A stretch of 40,759 nt of DNA from JAZKIX01 sp040384645 (GTDB taxonomy: Bacteria; Pseudomonadota; Gammaproteobacteria; Burkholderiales; Burkholderiaceae_D), in NCBI GenBank assembly GCA_040384645.1, contig JAZKIX010000174.1, positions 1-40,759 of the forward strand, given 5' to 3'. The notes beneath the pieces were generated by a model that saw only the letters and a program-made list of their open reading frames with translations, ran no database searches and had not been told where the DNA came from. Positions 7,318 to 16,269 of the stretch are shown in pieces (position 1 is the stretch's first letter; the number at the start of each line of letters is the position of its first letter). The position numbers and the translations under genes were made by a program.

Positions 7318-8643
7318 ATGTTTCCATTTTCCATATCCATTTTGCGCGGCCTGACCTGGGCTGAATGGCGTAATTTGCTGCGCTTTGCCCGGCGCCGGCT
7401 CAATGAAGAGCGGCTGCCGCAGGTGGCCTGTAGCCTCACTTTTACTACCGTGCTGGCACTGGTGCCGGTGCTGACGATTGCACTGGCAATTTTTACTACC
7501 TTCCCCTTGTTTAATACCTTTCGTGCATCGCTGGAAGCTTATTTTATCCAGAGCCTGATGCCGAAAGCTATCGCCAATAACATCCTCGGCTACCTGACCA
7601 TGTTCGCCAGCAAGGCGACCCGATTGTCTGCCGTCGGCGCTGTATTTTTGATGGTGACGGCGGTCGCGATGATGGCGATGATCGACCGCGCCTTCAATCA
7701 AATCTGGCGCGTCAAGACTGCGCGTCCGTTGACACAGCGCATCCTGGTCTATTGGGCAATTGTGACACTGGGGCCGCTGCTGATCGGGGTATCGATCACC
7801 TCGACTTCATTTTTGATCAATGCCACCAGCGATGTAGTTGGCGAAGTGCCTTTGCTCGGCGTGGTCTTGTACACCTTGTTGTCGATTGTGTTGACGACTG
7901 CGGCATTTACCTTGCTCTACATCGCTGTGCCAAACCGCTTGGTGAGCTGGCGTGATGCCGCTTCGGGCGGCTTGCTTGCGGCGCTCGCGTTTGAAATGGC
8001 AAAGCGTCTGTTTGCCGTATTCATTACCAAATTCCCGACTTACACCATGATTTATGGCGCATTGGCGGCGATGCCGATTTTTTTGGTATGGATCTATTTA
8101 TCATGGCTGATCACCTTGATGGGCGCCGTATTGGCTGCAGCCTTGCCAGTGGTTAAATACGAACGCTGGTGGCACGTGGTGGTGCCGGGCGGTACTTTTG
8201 TCGATGCGATGGCCGTGATTGGTGTCTTGCATCAAGCCCGTACTGGCAGTAAGAACGCAGCCGTGCATGCAACCGAAATCCGCAGTAAAACCAAGCTCGG
8301 TTTTGACGAGCTCGAAACCCTGCTGGAAAAAATGCTCGACGCTGGTTGGGTCGGACGTTTGAAAAACGATGTGCCGCGTCGCGTGCAATGGGGCAAGCGG
8401 GTCACCGAGGGCATGGATCGCTGGACCTTGCTAGCCAATTTGGAAAATCTCACGCTGGCTCAGGTCTATCGCTTGTTTGTGTTCAATGTCGCCGGTTCAA
8501 ATAACCTGGCGCGGCAAGTAGAGAACGTGGTCGAGCAGGGTTTGAACCAGACACTGGCCGGATATTTTTCAAGCGAACATGGTGCGCATCATCCTCATAA
8601 GCCACTTCAGGCAGAAGTTGCAGTGCTTACGACGGCACCTTGA
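7318..8643 (+). CDS. YihY/BrkB family inner-membrane protein
   Basis: A 441-residue protein of the family once called RNase BN; that activity was later assigned to another protein, so the function is open. About six transmembrane helices are visible in residues 38-270. The conserved core includes SLTFTTVLALVPVLTIALA (about 39-57), the ATRLSAVGAVFLM segment and the FPTYTMIYGALAAMPIFLVWIYLSW block. A soluble C-terminal region of about 150 residues follows, with a winged-helix-like stretch (LGFDELETLLEKMLDAGWVGRL), which is the longer form seen in many betaproteobacteria. The start lacks a clear Shine-Dalgarno. Its last 37 nt overlap the end of the convergent MFS gene. It is divergent from wrbA. 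Confidence 0.85.
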   Translation: MFPFSISILRGLTWAEWRNLLRFARRRLNEERLPQVACSLTFTTVLALVPVLTIALAIFTTFPLFNTFRASLEAYFIQSLMPKAIANNILGYLTMFASKATRLSAVGAVFLMVTAVAMMAMIDRAFNQIWRVKTARPLTQRILVYWAIVTLGPLLIGVSITSTSFLINATSDVVGEVPLLGVVLYTLLSIVLTTAAFTLLYIAVPNRLVSWRDAASGGLLAALAFEMAKRLFAVFITKFPTYTMIYGALAAMPIFLVWIYLSWLITLMGAVLAAALPVVKYERWWHVVVPGGTFVDAMAVIGVLHQARTGSKNAAVHATEIRSKTKLGFDELETLLEKMLDAGWVGRLKNDVPRRVQWGKRVTEGMDRWTLLANLENLTLAQVYRLFVFNVAGSNNLARQVENVVEQGLNQTLAGYFSSEHGAHHPHKPLQAEVAVLTTAP

Positions 8644-9821
8644 CGCGATGCCAGCGCCGCGCCCAAGAATAGGGCGCAAGCTGATACCGCCAAGCCACGC
8701 TCCAGCCCGCCGGCGCCATCTGCGACCCAGCCGACCATCGTCGGCCCGACAATCTGGCCAAAGGCGAAGACGGTAGTGAAAGCGCTAATGCCAGCCGACC
8801 AGCCTTCAGGCGGCCGGTTATGCCGCACCAACGCTGTGGTGGATGTGACGACCGAAATGAACACGGCGCCAAACAGCAAGCCCGATGCGAATACCAGCAA
8901 GGGCGCCACCGTGAGTGCGGGAATCAGTGTAGCGATGCCGAGCAAGGTATTTAACACTGCGATCGATTGCCCGCCCTTGAAACGGTCCAGCATGCCAGCC
9001 CAGATACGCGACGAGGCAATGACCGCCACACCAAGGACCGTGTAAAACACGGTGATCGCAACGCTCGGCATGCCTTGTTGCCGCAACAGGGCAATTACAA
9101 AAGTCATATAGCCGATATATCCGACACCGAACATAAAATAACCGCCCAGGCCGAAGGCAAATGGCCGCAACGGAAAATGACTATGCGCACTGCGTGCAGG
9201 TAACGTGCCATCGATGCTGCGTGCCGGCAGCGCCATCGCCACCGTTGCCAGCAGACAGAGCGCACCGAGCGCCAGCCAGGCCGCTTGCCAGCTATGCGCC
9301 ATGTTTATTTGCGTTGCAAGAGTGAGAGTAGTCGGTACTAATAAAGCCGACAAGATTATGCCGAAGCCGGTGCCGCCGTAATATAAGCCGATCAGCAAAC
9401 CGGCACGTTGCGGATGCAATGAAGCCAGGCGCGACGCCAGTAGGCCACCGGCAATAAACACAAAGGCGCTGGCGATACCGGCCAGCACGCGCTGGAATAG
9501 CAATAGGCCGGTATCGATCACCAAACCCGATAGCAACATGAAAACCCCTGTCAGGATCGCGCCGGCGACCAATGCAATGTACGCACCAAACCTGCGCATC
9601 AAGAACGGCGTCGCTAGCGCGCCTAGCAAATAGCCGACTGCATTGGCCGTATTCATGCTGCCGGCCAGCCAGTAATTCCAGCCCAGATCGGCTCGCATCG
9701 GCGGCAACAAAAGGCCGTATGAAAAACGCGCGACACCGAGCGAAATCGCCGCGCCTAAGGACAGTGCAAGTGCGGTTAGGAACGGATGTTCAAGTGCAAT
9801 ATTCTTGAGATTTATCGACAT
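8607..9821 (-). CDS. YbfB/YjiJ family MFS transporter
   Basis: A 404-residue major facilitator superfamily permease with about 12 hydrophobic segments. The N-terminal LGVARFSYGLLLPPMRADLGW and the following NTANAVGYLLGALATP are typical of the YbfB/YjiJ group, whose substrates are mostly unknown. The loop between helices 6 and 7 is short, around residues 200-220. Its 3' end overlaps the convergent YihY gene by 37 nt, and its 5' end is divergent from the CBS protein gene. Nothing nearby points to a substrate. Confidence 0.85.
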   Translation of the reverse strand: MSINLKNIALEHPFLTALALSLGAAISLGVARFSYGLLLPPMRADLGWNYWLAGSMNTANAVGYLLGALATPFLMRRFGAYIALVAGAILTGVFMLLSGLVIDTGLLLFQRVLAGIASAFVFIAGGLLASRLASLHPQRAGLLIGLYYGGTGFGIILSALLVPTTLTLATQINMAHSWQAAWLALGALCLLATVAMALPARSIDGTLPARSAHSHFPLRPFAFGLGGYFMFGVGYIGYMTFVIALLRQQGMPSVAITVFYTVLGVAVIASSRIWAGMLDRFKGGQSIAVLNTLLGIATLIPALTVAPLLVFASGLLFGAVFISVVTSTTALVRHNRPPEGWSAGISAFTTVFAFGQIVGPTMVGWVADGAGGLERGLAVSACALFLGAALASRQGAVVSTATSA

Positions 9822-9956
9822 GGACGTAGACGGGAAATGTGACTGTAGTGGGGTGAACGTCCTGATCCGGCAATGCTGGTGCTGGATTTTTCGTCGGGCT
9901 TAGGCTACATTCGCAAGGGTGAACCAAATAACAATATAACCGTATTGGAGATATCA

Positions 9957-10403
9957 ATGAAAGTCTCGGAAATTCTACAGGTTAAGGGCGAAATTCTTTA
10001 CACGGTGACACCTGAGACATCGATGGTCGAGGCAGTCGAGACCATGTCTGGAAAAGATATCGGATCATTGGTCGTGATGGAATATGGCAGTCTGGTTGGC
10101 ATGCTGACGTTTCGCGAAGTGATCAAAGCCTTGAAGGCCAATGCCGGATCGGTCGGCAGCGGATCGGTGCGCAAGCATATGGACGATCATCCGCTGACGG
10201 TCACACCCGATACCGATATCAACGAAGTGCGCCGCATGATGCTGGAAAAACATTCGCGCTACCTGCCGGTGATGGATGCAAAGACCTTGCTTGGCGTGAT
10301 TTCGTTTTACGATGTGGCGCGTGCGGTGCTGGAAGCGCAAAGTTTTGAAAACAAGATGTTGAAAGCCTATATTCGCGATTGGCCGGTAGAAACCGACGAG
10401 TAA
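9957..10403 (+). CDS. Protein with tandem CBS domains
   Basis: A 148-residue cytosolic protein made almost entirely of two CBS motifs (about 8-62 and 75-130). Such Bateman modules bind adenosine nucleotides or S-adenosylmethionine and act as energy or ligand sensors. Visible signatures are TPETSMVEAVETMSGKDIGSLVVM, GMLTFREVIKAL, and in the second motif VTPDTDINEVRRMMLEKHSR and GVISFYDVARAVL. I chose the ATG at 9957 rather than an upstream frame start at 9873, because GGAG lies 7 nt before it and the upstream residues do not resemble the family. A strong terminator follows the gene, so it is probably monocistronic. Its partner is unknown. Confidence 0.88.
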   Translation: MKVSEILQVKGEILYTVTPETSMVEAVETMSGKDIGSLVVMEYGSLVGMLTFREVIKALKANAGSVGSGSVRKHMDDHPLTVTPDTDINEVRRMMLEKHSRYLPVMDAKTLLGVISFYDVARAVLEAQSFENKMLKAYIRDWPVETDE

Positions 10404-10463
10404 GCGACTTGAGCAACGAATTGCCACCAAACATCGTTTCAAGTCGCATCACGTGATCCGATA

Positions 10464-10507
10464 AAACCGTTCGTGCAACCCAGTGTTGCGGCGAGCGGTT
10501 TTTTTTG
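10464..10507 (+). terminator. Rho-independent terminator after CBS gene
   Basis: Stem AACCGTTCG against CGAGCGGTT (one G-U pair), extended inward by TGCAAC/GTTGC-type pairing and followed by eight T. It lies about 60 nt after the CBS gene stop and before the oxidoreductase gene. Confidence 0.85.
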
Positions 10508-10563
10508 GCCTGTTTTTTGTAAATTTCCTCGCTGAAACTGCGCAGAAAAAATCAAAGGATTCT

Positions 10564-11577
10564 ATGCACATTGCTATCATTGGTGCCGNNNNNNNNNNCG
10601 GGCACTACGGTATCGCCGGCTTGACTTGCGCCCGCCAACTACAGTCGCAAGGCCATGCGGTCACTGTCTATGAGAAAAACGGCGTGGCAGGCGGGCGCAT
10701 CTGTACCCGCGAAACCGAGGTCGGCGGCTTCGATCACGGCGCCCAATATTTCACCGCAGAATCGGAGCCGTTCCAGCAGCAAATTGCCTTATGGCGTAAA
10801 GCCCGGGTAATCGCGCCGTGGGCCGGCAAACTGGTAAATTTAATCGATGGCAAGGTGCAAGCAGCAGGCCGCTCCAGCCAGCGTTTTGTCGCGGTGCCGG
10901 GCATGAGTGCACTTGGATTGGCGCTGGCAGTTGGATTGGATGTGCGGCTGGAACAGCGGGTGCAAAGAATCGAGCAATTCGACGGCAAGTGGTTGCTGGC
11001 GGTGAAAGCGGATACGGTTGCAATCGAAGCCAGTGCAGGCCCTTTCGATGCGGTGTTACTTGCCTTGCCAGCCGATCACGCCAGTGCTTTACTGGCGCCT
11101 TTACCTGACTTGGCGGCACAGGCTGCCAAAGCGCATCTGGCGCCATGCTGGGCCTTGATGCTAGGTTTCCCGCAGGCGCTTGACCTCGGCTATGACGGCG
11201 CCTGGATCGGCAATTCACGCCTTGCCTGGATCGCACGCGAAGCATCTAAGCCGGGACGCCGGCCGGGCGAACATTGGATCGCCCACGCCAGCAGCGCATG
11301 GAGTGCCAAACATTTGGCAGATGAGCCAGAACGGGCGCGCGATAAATTGATCAAGGCATTCCATGAAGCGACCGGTTCGCAGGTTCAGCCTATTCACGCA
11401 GTAACTTACCGCTGGCCCTACGCCCAGGCGCAGAAGCCGCTTGCCAAACAATGCCTGTGGGATGTGCAGTCGCGTATTGGTGCCTGCGGCGATTGGTTTG
11501 CTGCCGGTTTAAAAGGCAGCGGCCGGATCGAGAATGCATTTTTAAGCGGATTGGCTTTAGCTAAAAAATTGCGTTGA
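10564..11577 (+). CDS. NAD(P)/FAD-dependent oxidoreductase (amine-oxidase/renalase-like), interrupted by an N gap
   Basis: About 330 residues if the gap region is repaired. The N-terminus MHIAIIGA is the first strand of a Rossmann FAD site; IAGLTCARQLQSQGHAVTVYEK follows immediately in homologues, giving GxGxxG and the acidic end of strand 2. Later RICTRETEVGGFDHGAQYFT and the C-terminal CGDWFAAGLKGSGRIENAFLSGLALA are typical of renalase-like FAD proteins; the physiological substrate is not known. The ATG at 10564 follows AAAGGA. At 10589-10609 ten N and about eleven extra bases sit inside the glycine loop. The frame is preserved, but the extra residues cannot be genuine in a working FAD site, so this is read as an assembly join. 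Confidence 0.85.
   Translation: MHIAIIGAXXXXGHYGIAGLTCARQLQSQGHAVTVYEKNGVAGGRICTRETEVGGFDHGAQYFTAESEPFQQQIALWRKARVIAPWAGKLVNLIDGKVQAAGRSSQRFVAVPGMSALGLALAVGLDVRLEQRVQRIEQFDGKWLLAVKADTVAIEASAGPFDAVLLALPADHASALLAPLPDLAAQAAKAHLAPCWALMLGFPQALDLGYDGAWIGNSRLAWIAREASKPGRRPGEHWIAHASSAWSAKHLADEPERARDKLIKAFHEATGSQVQPIHAVTYRWPYAQAQKPLAKQCLWDVQSRIGACGDWFAAGLKGSGRIENAFLSGLALAKKLR
10589..10598. other. Assembly gap (10 N) in oxidoreductase gene
   Basis: Ten N placed inside the codons of the FAD-binding glycine loop. The bases just after the gap (10599-10608) do not fit the expected protein, so both gap length and the right flank are suspect. Confidence 0.95.
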
Positions 11578-11602
11578 ATTACCTGATGAAATGAAGCTTT
11601 AT

Positions 11603-11681
11603 GGGGGGTATGTGCAATAATAATGCCTATCCCGCACGTTTTATAAGCGTCAAATTAAATACATGGCGGAGTATTATTTCC
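11603..11681 (+). repeat. Dispersed CCGCACG intergenic repeat, copy A
   Basis: Head GGGGGGTATGTGC, core CCGCACGTTTTATAA, tail ATACATGGCGGAGTAT followed by TATTTCC. It fills most of the gap between the oxidoreductase gene and the MFS-acyltransferase gene, and its tail ends 38 nt before the ATG of the latter. Flanking GAAGCT (11593-11598) and AGCTTC (11691-11696) could pair outside the element. Confidence 0.85.
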
Positions 11682-11719
11682 GCTTAAAACAGCTTCAAAA
11701 GTCTTTTTGAGAATAAACC

Positions 11720-13627
11720 ATGAGTCAGCCGCGTCAGTCGAGTCAATTTTCCCTCTTGTTGCAACGCCGTTTCGGGCCATTTTTCTGGACCCAGTTTTTC
11801 GGCGCTTTTAATGACAATGTGTTCAAGACTGCGCTGTTGACCGTGTTGACCTTCGAGGCGCTGAGTTGGACTACGCTCGATCCGGGTTTTCTCAATCAAT
11901 TGATTCCGGGTTTGTTTATTTTGCCGTTTGTATTGTTTTCCGCCACTGCGGGACAACTGGCGGATAAGTTTGAGAAATCGCGCGTCGCCCGGTACGTCAA
12001 GGTGCTGGAAATCGGCATCATGTTGATCGCCGGTGCTGGTTGGATGACGCACAACTTATGGCTGTTGGTTGCTGCCGTGGTTGGCATGGGAATCCATTCC
12101 ACTTTATTCGGACCGGTCAAATATGCTTATCTGCCGCAACAATTAAAGCCGGAAGAACTGGTCGGCGGTAACGGCATTATCGAGATGGGCACTTTCGTCG
12201 GTATCTTGCTAGGCGAAGTATTGGGTGCGGTATTGGTGCTGCACAAGCCGTGGGGCGTTGAGTTGGTGGCTGGCGGCACGGTGCTGATCGCGGTCATCGG
12301 TTGGTTCACTAGCCGGGCCATTCCCTTGTCGCCGGCGCCGGCGCCGGAATTGAAAGTTAATTGGAATCCACTGACGGAAACTGTCCGCAACTTACGCTTT
12401 AGCAGCCAGAATCGGCCAGTATTTTTGTCCTTATTGGGCAATTCGTGGTTTTGGTTTTATGGCGCGATTATCCTGGCGCAGTTTCCGGTGTACGCCAAAA
12501 ATTATCTGCACGGCGACCATAGTGTTTTTGTATTGCTGCTGACTGTATTTTCACTCGGTATCGGTACCGGTTCCTTATTGTGCGAGCGTTTGTCGGGGCA
12601 TAAGGTCGAAATTGGGCTGGTGCCGTTCGGCTCGATTGGTTTATCTTTATTCGGCTTCGATTTGTATTTGGCGAGCGAATCCTTTACGCGCATGGCGACC
12701 AGCACCGCAGTGGTGGATTTTGTCGGGTTGCTGGCCCAACAAGGCAGTTATCGGATCCTATTCGATTGCCTGATGATCGGCATTTTCGGTGGTCTGTATA
12801 TCGTGCCCTTGTTTGCGCTGATCCAGACCCGTTGCGATCCGCAGCACATGTCGCGCACCATTGCAGGCATGAATATTTTGAACGCCTTGTTCATGGTCAC
12901 TGCGGCTTTGGTGGCAATGGTTTTACTGCATTTCGGCTTTACGATTCCGCAGATATTCATGGTCACCGCGATTTTGAACGCGGTGGTGGCGGCATATATT
13001 TTCACGCTGGTGCCGGAATTCCTGATGCGCTTCATCGCCTGGTTATTGCTGCAAACGATACACCGCGTCAAAGGCATCGATACCGACCGCATTCCAGAAT
13101 CGGGTGCGGCGGTGCTGGTGTGCAACCATGTCAGTTATGTCGATGCGATTGTGATCATGGCGGCCAGTCCTCGTCCGATCCGCTTTGTAATGGATCACCG
13201 AATTTTCAAAATTCCTTTACTGGCTTGGGTATTTCGTACCTCAAGAGCAATCCCGATTGCACCGGCCAAGGAAGATCCCTTCCTGATGGAAAAAGCCTAC
13301 GTCGATATCGCGCAAGCCTTGCATGAAGGCGATCTGGTCTGCATTTTCCCCGAAGGGCGTTTGACCTCGACCGGCGAGATGAACGAATTCAAGGGCGGTA
13401 TCAAGAAAATCCTGGACCGCTCGCCAGTACCGGTGATCCCAATGGCACTACGTGGTTTATGGGGCAGCTTGTTGACACGCGGCGACGGTAATCCGCTGGG
13501 GCGTTCCTTCAAACGCGGCCCGTGGTCAAAATTAGAGCTCGTGGTGGGGCAGCCGATTCCGGCGGCGCTCAGTACGCCGGAAATGTTGCGCGATCAGGTG
13601 CTGGCCTTGCGTGGGGAGTGGAAATAA
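11720..13627 (+). CDS. MFS lysophospholipid transporter fused to 1-acylglycerol-3-phosphate acyltransferase
   Basis: A 635-residue two-domain protein. Residues 1 to about 435 form an MFS permease resembling LplT, the inner-membrane flippase for lysophospholipids (FGPFFWTQFFGAFNDNVFKTAL at the start, FGPVKYAYLPQ near 135). Residues about 440-635 are a PlsC-type acyltransferase with the HX4D motif at His470-Asp475 (NHVSYVDA), the RPIRFVMD block, and FPEGRLTSTGEM near 543. In enterobacteria LplT and the acyltransferase-ligase Aas recycle lysophospholipids; here import and reacylation appear joined in one chain, but the acyl-ACP synthetase domain of Aas is absent. The start is MSQPRQSSQF with no alternative nearby. 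A repeat copy sits directly upstream. The exact acyl donor and acceptor are inferred. Confidence 0.87.
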   Translation: MSQPRQSSQFSLLLQRRFGPFFWTQFFGAFNDNVFKTALLTVLTFEALSWTTLDPGFLNQLIPGLFILPFVLFSATAGQLADKFEKSRVARYVKVLEIGIMLIAGAGWMTHNLWLLVAAVVGMGIHSTLFGPVKYAYLPQQLKPEELVGGNGIIEMGTFVGILLGEVLGAVLVLHKPWGVELVAGGTVLIAVIGWFTSRAIPLSPAPAPELKVNWNPLTETVRNLRFSSQNRPVFLSLLGNSWFWFYGAIILAQFPVYAKNYLHGDHSVFVLLLTVFSLGIGTGSLLCERLSGHKVEIGLVPFGSIGLSLFGFDLYLASESFTRMATSTAVVDFVGLLAQQGSYRILFDCLMIGIFGGLYIVPLFALIQTRCDPQHMSRTIAGMNILNALFMVTAALVAMVLLHFGFTIPQIFMVTAILNAVVAAYIFTLVPEFLMRFIAWLLLQTIHRVKGIDTDRIPESGAAVLVCNHVSYVDAIVIMAASPRPIRFVMDHRIFKIPLLAWVFRTSRAIPIAPAKEDPFLMEKAYVDIAQALHEGDLVCIFPEGRLTSTGEMNEFKGGIKKILDRSPVPVIPMALRGLWGSLLTRGDGNPLGRSFKRGPWSKLELVVGQPIPAALSTPEMLRDQVLALRGEWK

Positions 13628-13667
13628 GCGTTTGGTTTGTTACGAATAATTGCCGCAAGAATTAATG

Positions 13668-13691
13668 GCGATGCGCGCAGAAGCGCGTCGC
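13668..13691. terminator. Hairpin between convergent genes
   Basis: GCGATGCGC (13668-13676) can pair with GCGCGTCGC (13683-13691), nine pairs including one G-U. TTAAT and ATTAA lie outside the stem. There is no T run, so it is only a candidate bidirectional terminator in the 68-nt gap between two convergent genes. Confidence 0.45.
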
Positions 13692-13695
13692 AAGA

Positions 13696-15954
13696 TTAAC
13701 CTTTGGGATGCTTGGTGGTGTTTTCTAACCACGTGTTAAGTGCTGCCGATGTCATCGGTCTGGCGAATAAAAATCCCTGCGCTTGCAGGCAGCCCAGGCC
13801 GCTCAAGATGCTGGCCTGCTCTTCATCTTCAACGCCCTCTGCAATGACGGACAAGCCAAGATTATGTCCCAGTTGAATTACCATTTTGGCAATGCTGCTG
13901 CCACGTGATGAACTGGTGGTTTCGGTGACGAAAGCACGGTCGATTTTAAGGCGGTCGACTTTGAGTTGTTGCAAATAGCTCAGAGATGAAAAGCCAGTGC
14001 CGAAATCATCGATGGCAATACTGACCCCGGTCAGTTTGATTTGCTCCAATAATTGAATCAGTAATTCCGGCTCGTCCATCGCCATCGATTCGGTGATTTC
14101 AAGCTCGATAAATTCGGGCGGCGCTTCAGTTTCGGCAAACGTCGCGCGCATCATGTCCAAGAAATGCGGGTGCCGGAATTGCGCCTGTGAGACATTGACC
14201 GACATCATGAAGTTGGTATGGCCGGCGCGTCGCAATCGCACCAATTCCATACACGCGGTGCGCAAAACCCATTCGCCCATTTCCACAATCAAACCCGAAT
14301 GTTCGGCAATCGGGATAAAGCGATTCGGCGAAATGAAACTGCCATCTTCCAATTCCCAGCGTAATAAGGCTTCGGCGCCTATCGGCTGGCGCGAGGCAAG
14401 ATCGATTTGCGGTTGGTAGACCACGTACAACTGGCGTTTTTCAAACGCGGTACGCAGACCGCGCATGATGCGAACCCGCTCGCGGATTTCTACACCCATG
14501 CTGCGCGTGAAATAAAAATAGCCCTTGCGCTGCTGGCCTTTGGCGCGCTTGAGTGCGATGTCGGCATCCTTCAGTGCTTCGGCGCCGGTGCCTTCGTAAT
14601 CGGACAGCCGCACCAACCCCATCGTGGCCGATAACTGCACCGATTGATCGTCGATACTAAAGGATGAATTGAATAAGGATAAGGTCTTGATCGGATCGAC
14701 CTGCGTCTCGTTGCCGAGCAGCGCGAAAATATCGCTGCCGACGCGCGCGATGGTGATGGCCTCGCCCAGATCGGACTTCAGGCGAGCCGCCACCGCCAGC
14801 AATAGTAAATCGCCAAATTGGTGGCCCAGCGCGTCATTGGTATCGGCGAAATGGTCGATGTCGAGCAGGGCCAGAATTGCTTCGCTGCGACTGCTGGAAT
14901 TAAGCGTATCGTCGACCATATCGATTAAGCGCGTGCGGTTCGGCAATTTGGATAGCTGGTCGTAAAATGCAAAATTGTGCAGATTCGAAACCAGCAAGAC
15001 GTTTTCCAGTCCGACTGCAATATTGCTGCAAAATACTTCCAGCAGGCGTTGATCGGACGCCGTCAGCGCATGGTCAGTATGAAAGTAGGCAAGATAATCT
15101 TGCCCAGATTTGCCAATAAAGTAGAGCGTAAAGTAACGCTCTTCATAGATGTTGCAGCGCTGTAGCAGAGTGTAAGTCAAGGCATCTAAAACCATGCTTT
15201 CGTTGAAATGGCCGAGCGTCTGGCCAATATACGGATGGTAATTGCCGCTGGCGGCGACGATGCCGAGCATCTTACTGTCGCTCTGCAAGCTATCTTGTAC
15301 ACAAATAAATCCATCACCATCAAGCTGCAACAGGCTTTTCACTTGAGCCAATACGCCTTCGGCGTAATTGGACATGCCATGTAATCCCATGAGTTCGGTG
15401 CTGGCTTGCACAATCCGGTCAAGTCCGCGACGGCTGGCATTGACGCTGCAAATTTGTTCGTAGGAGCGAATGGCGGCGGCCACGGTAGTAAACAGCTTGA
15501 TGCGTGTTAGTTCCGATTTGGTCTTGTAATCGTTGATGTCAAAATCGCGGATCGCATCCATTTCCGGTGCGTAACCGGGCTGGCCGGTACGCAAGATGAT
15601 GCGCGTGTCGGGATTGCACAAGTCGTCGCGAATAAAGCGCACCAGTTGCAGTCCGGCATCTTGCTGCTCCATGACGACGTCGAGCAGGATGACGGCGATG
15701 TCTTTTTCATGCTCAAGCAAGGTACGCGCTTGTGCTGCGGAATAGGCATGCAAAAATAGCAAGGACCTATTTTGCATCGGTAGATTGTTCAGTGCGAAGG
15801 TGGTAGCAGCATGTACATCGGCGTCGTCATCCACGATCAAGACCCGCCACACGCCGTTGTCGCCGGAATGATGAAGCGTTTCGACTGGCAGGGCTTCGTC
15901 CAGGAATACCAGCTCGTCGGGATCACCCTGCACAGGGGCAGTCGATGAGGTCAT
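13696..15954 (-). CDS. Response regulator with REC, DUF3369, degenerate GGDEF and EAL domains (probable c-di-GMP phosphodiesterase)
   Basis: A 752-residue cytosolic signalling protein. The receiver domain (about 36-160) has the acidic pocket VLIVDDDADVH and phospho-acceptor Asp92 in VILLDVVM. A DUF3369 sensor-like region follows (about 180-320). The GGDEF domain (about 330-485) has VGSDIF where an active cyclase has GGDEF, so it should not make c-di-GMP. The EAL domain (about 500-745) keeps the residues of active phosphodiesterases: EALLRW, SVNVSQAQF, IELEITES, DDFGTGFSSLSYL, KIDRAFV, IAEGVEDEEQ and QGFLFARP. The start is supported by AGGAG about 8 nt upstream of the ATG at 15954. No histidine kinase is adjacent, so the input is unknown. 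Confidence 0.92.
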   Translation of the reverse strand: MTSSTAPVQGDPDELVFLDEALPVETLHHSGDNGVWRVLIVDDDADVHAATTFALNNLPMQNRSLLFLHAYSAAQARTLLEHEKDIAVILLDVVMEQQDAGLQLVRFIRDDLCNPDTRIILRTGQPGYAPEMDAIRDFDINDYKTKSELTRIKLFTTVAAAIRSYEQICSVNASRRGLDRIVQASTELMGLHGMSNYAEGVLAQVKSLLQLDGDGFICVQDSLQSDSKMLGIVAASGNYHPYIGQTLGHFNESMVLDALTYTLLQRCNIYEERYFTLYFIGKSGQDYLAYFHTDHALTASDQRLLEVFCSNIAVGLENVLLVSNLHNFAFYDQLSKLPNRTRLIDMVDDTLNSSSRSEAILALLDIDHFADTNDALGHQFGDLLLLAVAARLKSDLGEAITIARVGSDIFALLGNETQVDPIKTLSLFNSSFSIDDQSVQLSATMGLVRLSDYEGTGAEALKDADIALKRAKGQQRKGYFYFTRSMGVEIRERVRIMRGLRTAFEKRQLYVVYQPQIDLASRQPIGAEALLRWELEDGSFISPNRFIPIAEHSGLIVEMGEWVLRTACMELVRLRRAGHTNFMMSVNVSQAQFRHPHFLDMMRATFAETEAPPEFIELEITESMAMDEPELLIQLLEQIKLTGVSIAIDDFGTGFSSLSYLQQLKVDRLKIDRAFVTETTSSSRGSSIAKMVIQLGHNLGLSVIAEGVEDEEQASILSGLGCLQAQGFLFARPMTSAALNTWLENTTKHPKG

Positions 15955-16269
15955 GTAAATGCATCTCCTAGAATACGTGTTTCTTTGCGGCTCAGTATAT
16001 AGCGAAATCTTCTGAACTATAGCGTTTTACGGCCTTTGCTAGGGTATTTCTCTCCATTCGGTATCTGATGCGATATTGATGAATATTCTCAAAAGGTTTA
16101 TCGGTAGTCTTTCTGTCATGCATTGAGCAGTGATTTCGGCAGCCAGCAGTGCTCTGATTGGCATAGGCAATAAAACACGCAAAGCGTACTTTTAATAGTC
16201 ATACCGTATCAGCCTTCAGCAGGCCTGGTGACGCTGGTAAAATGCGTCTTTTGCTCATCTCCCATTCCC
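15955..16269. other. Divergent intergenic region between response regulator and aroC
   Basis: A 315-bp gap with two divergent starts. It contains the response-regulator ribosome-binding site next to 15955. A TAAAAT box lies near 16238, about 30 nt before the aroC ATG, and is a possible -10 element, but no convincing -35 accompanies it. I see no gene, no repeat copy and no terminator. Confidence 0.45.

Noticed and set aside
10065..10442. 125-codon minus-strand frame over the CBS gene
   Set aside because: It is the shadow of the CBS-domain gene; the plus-strand protein has clear domain motifs.
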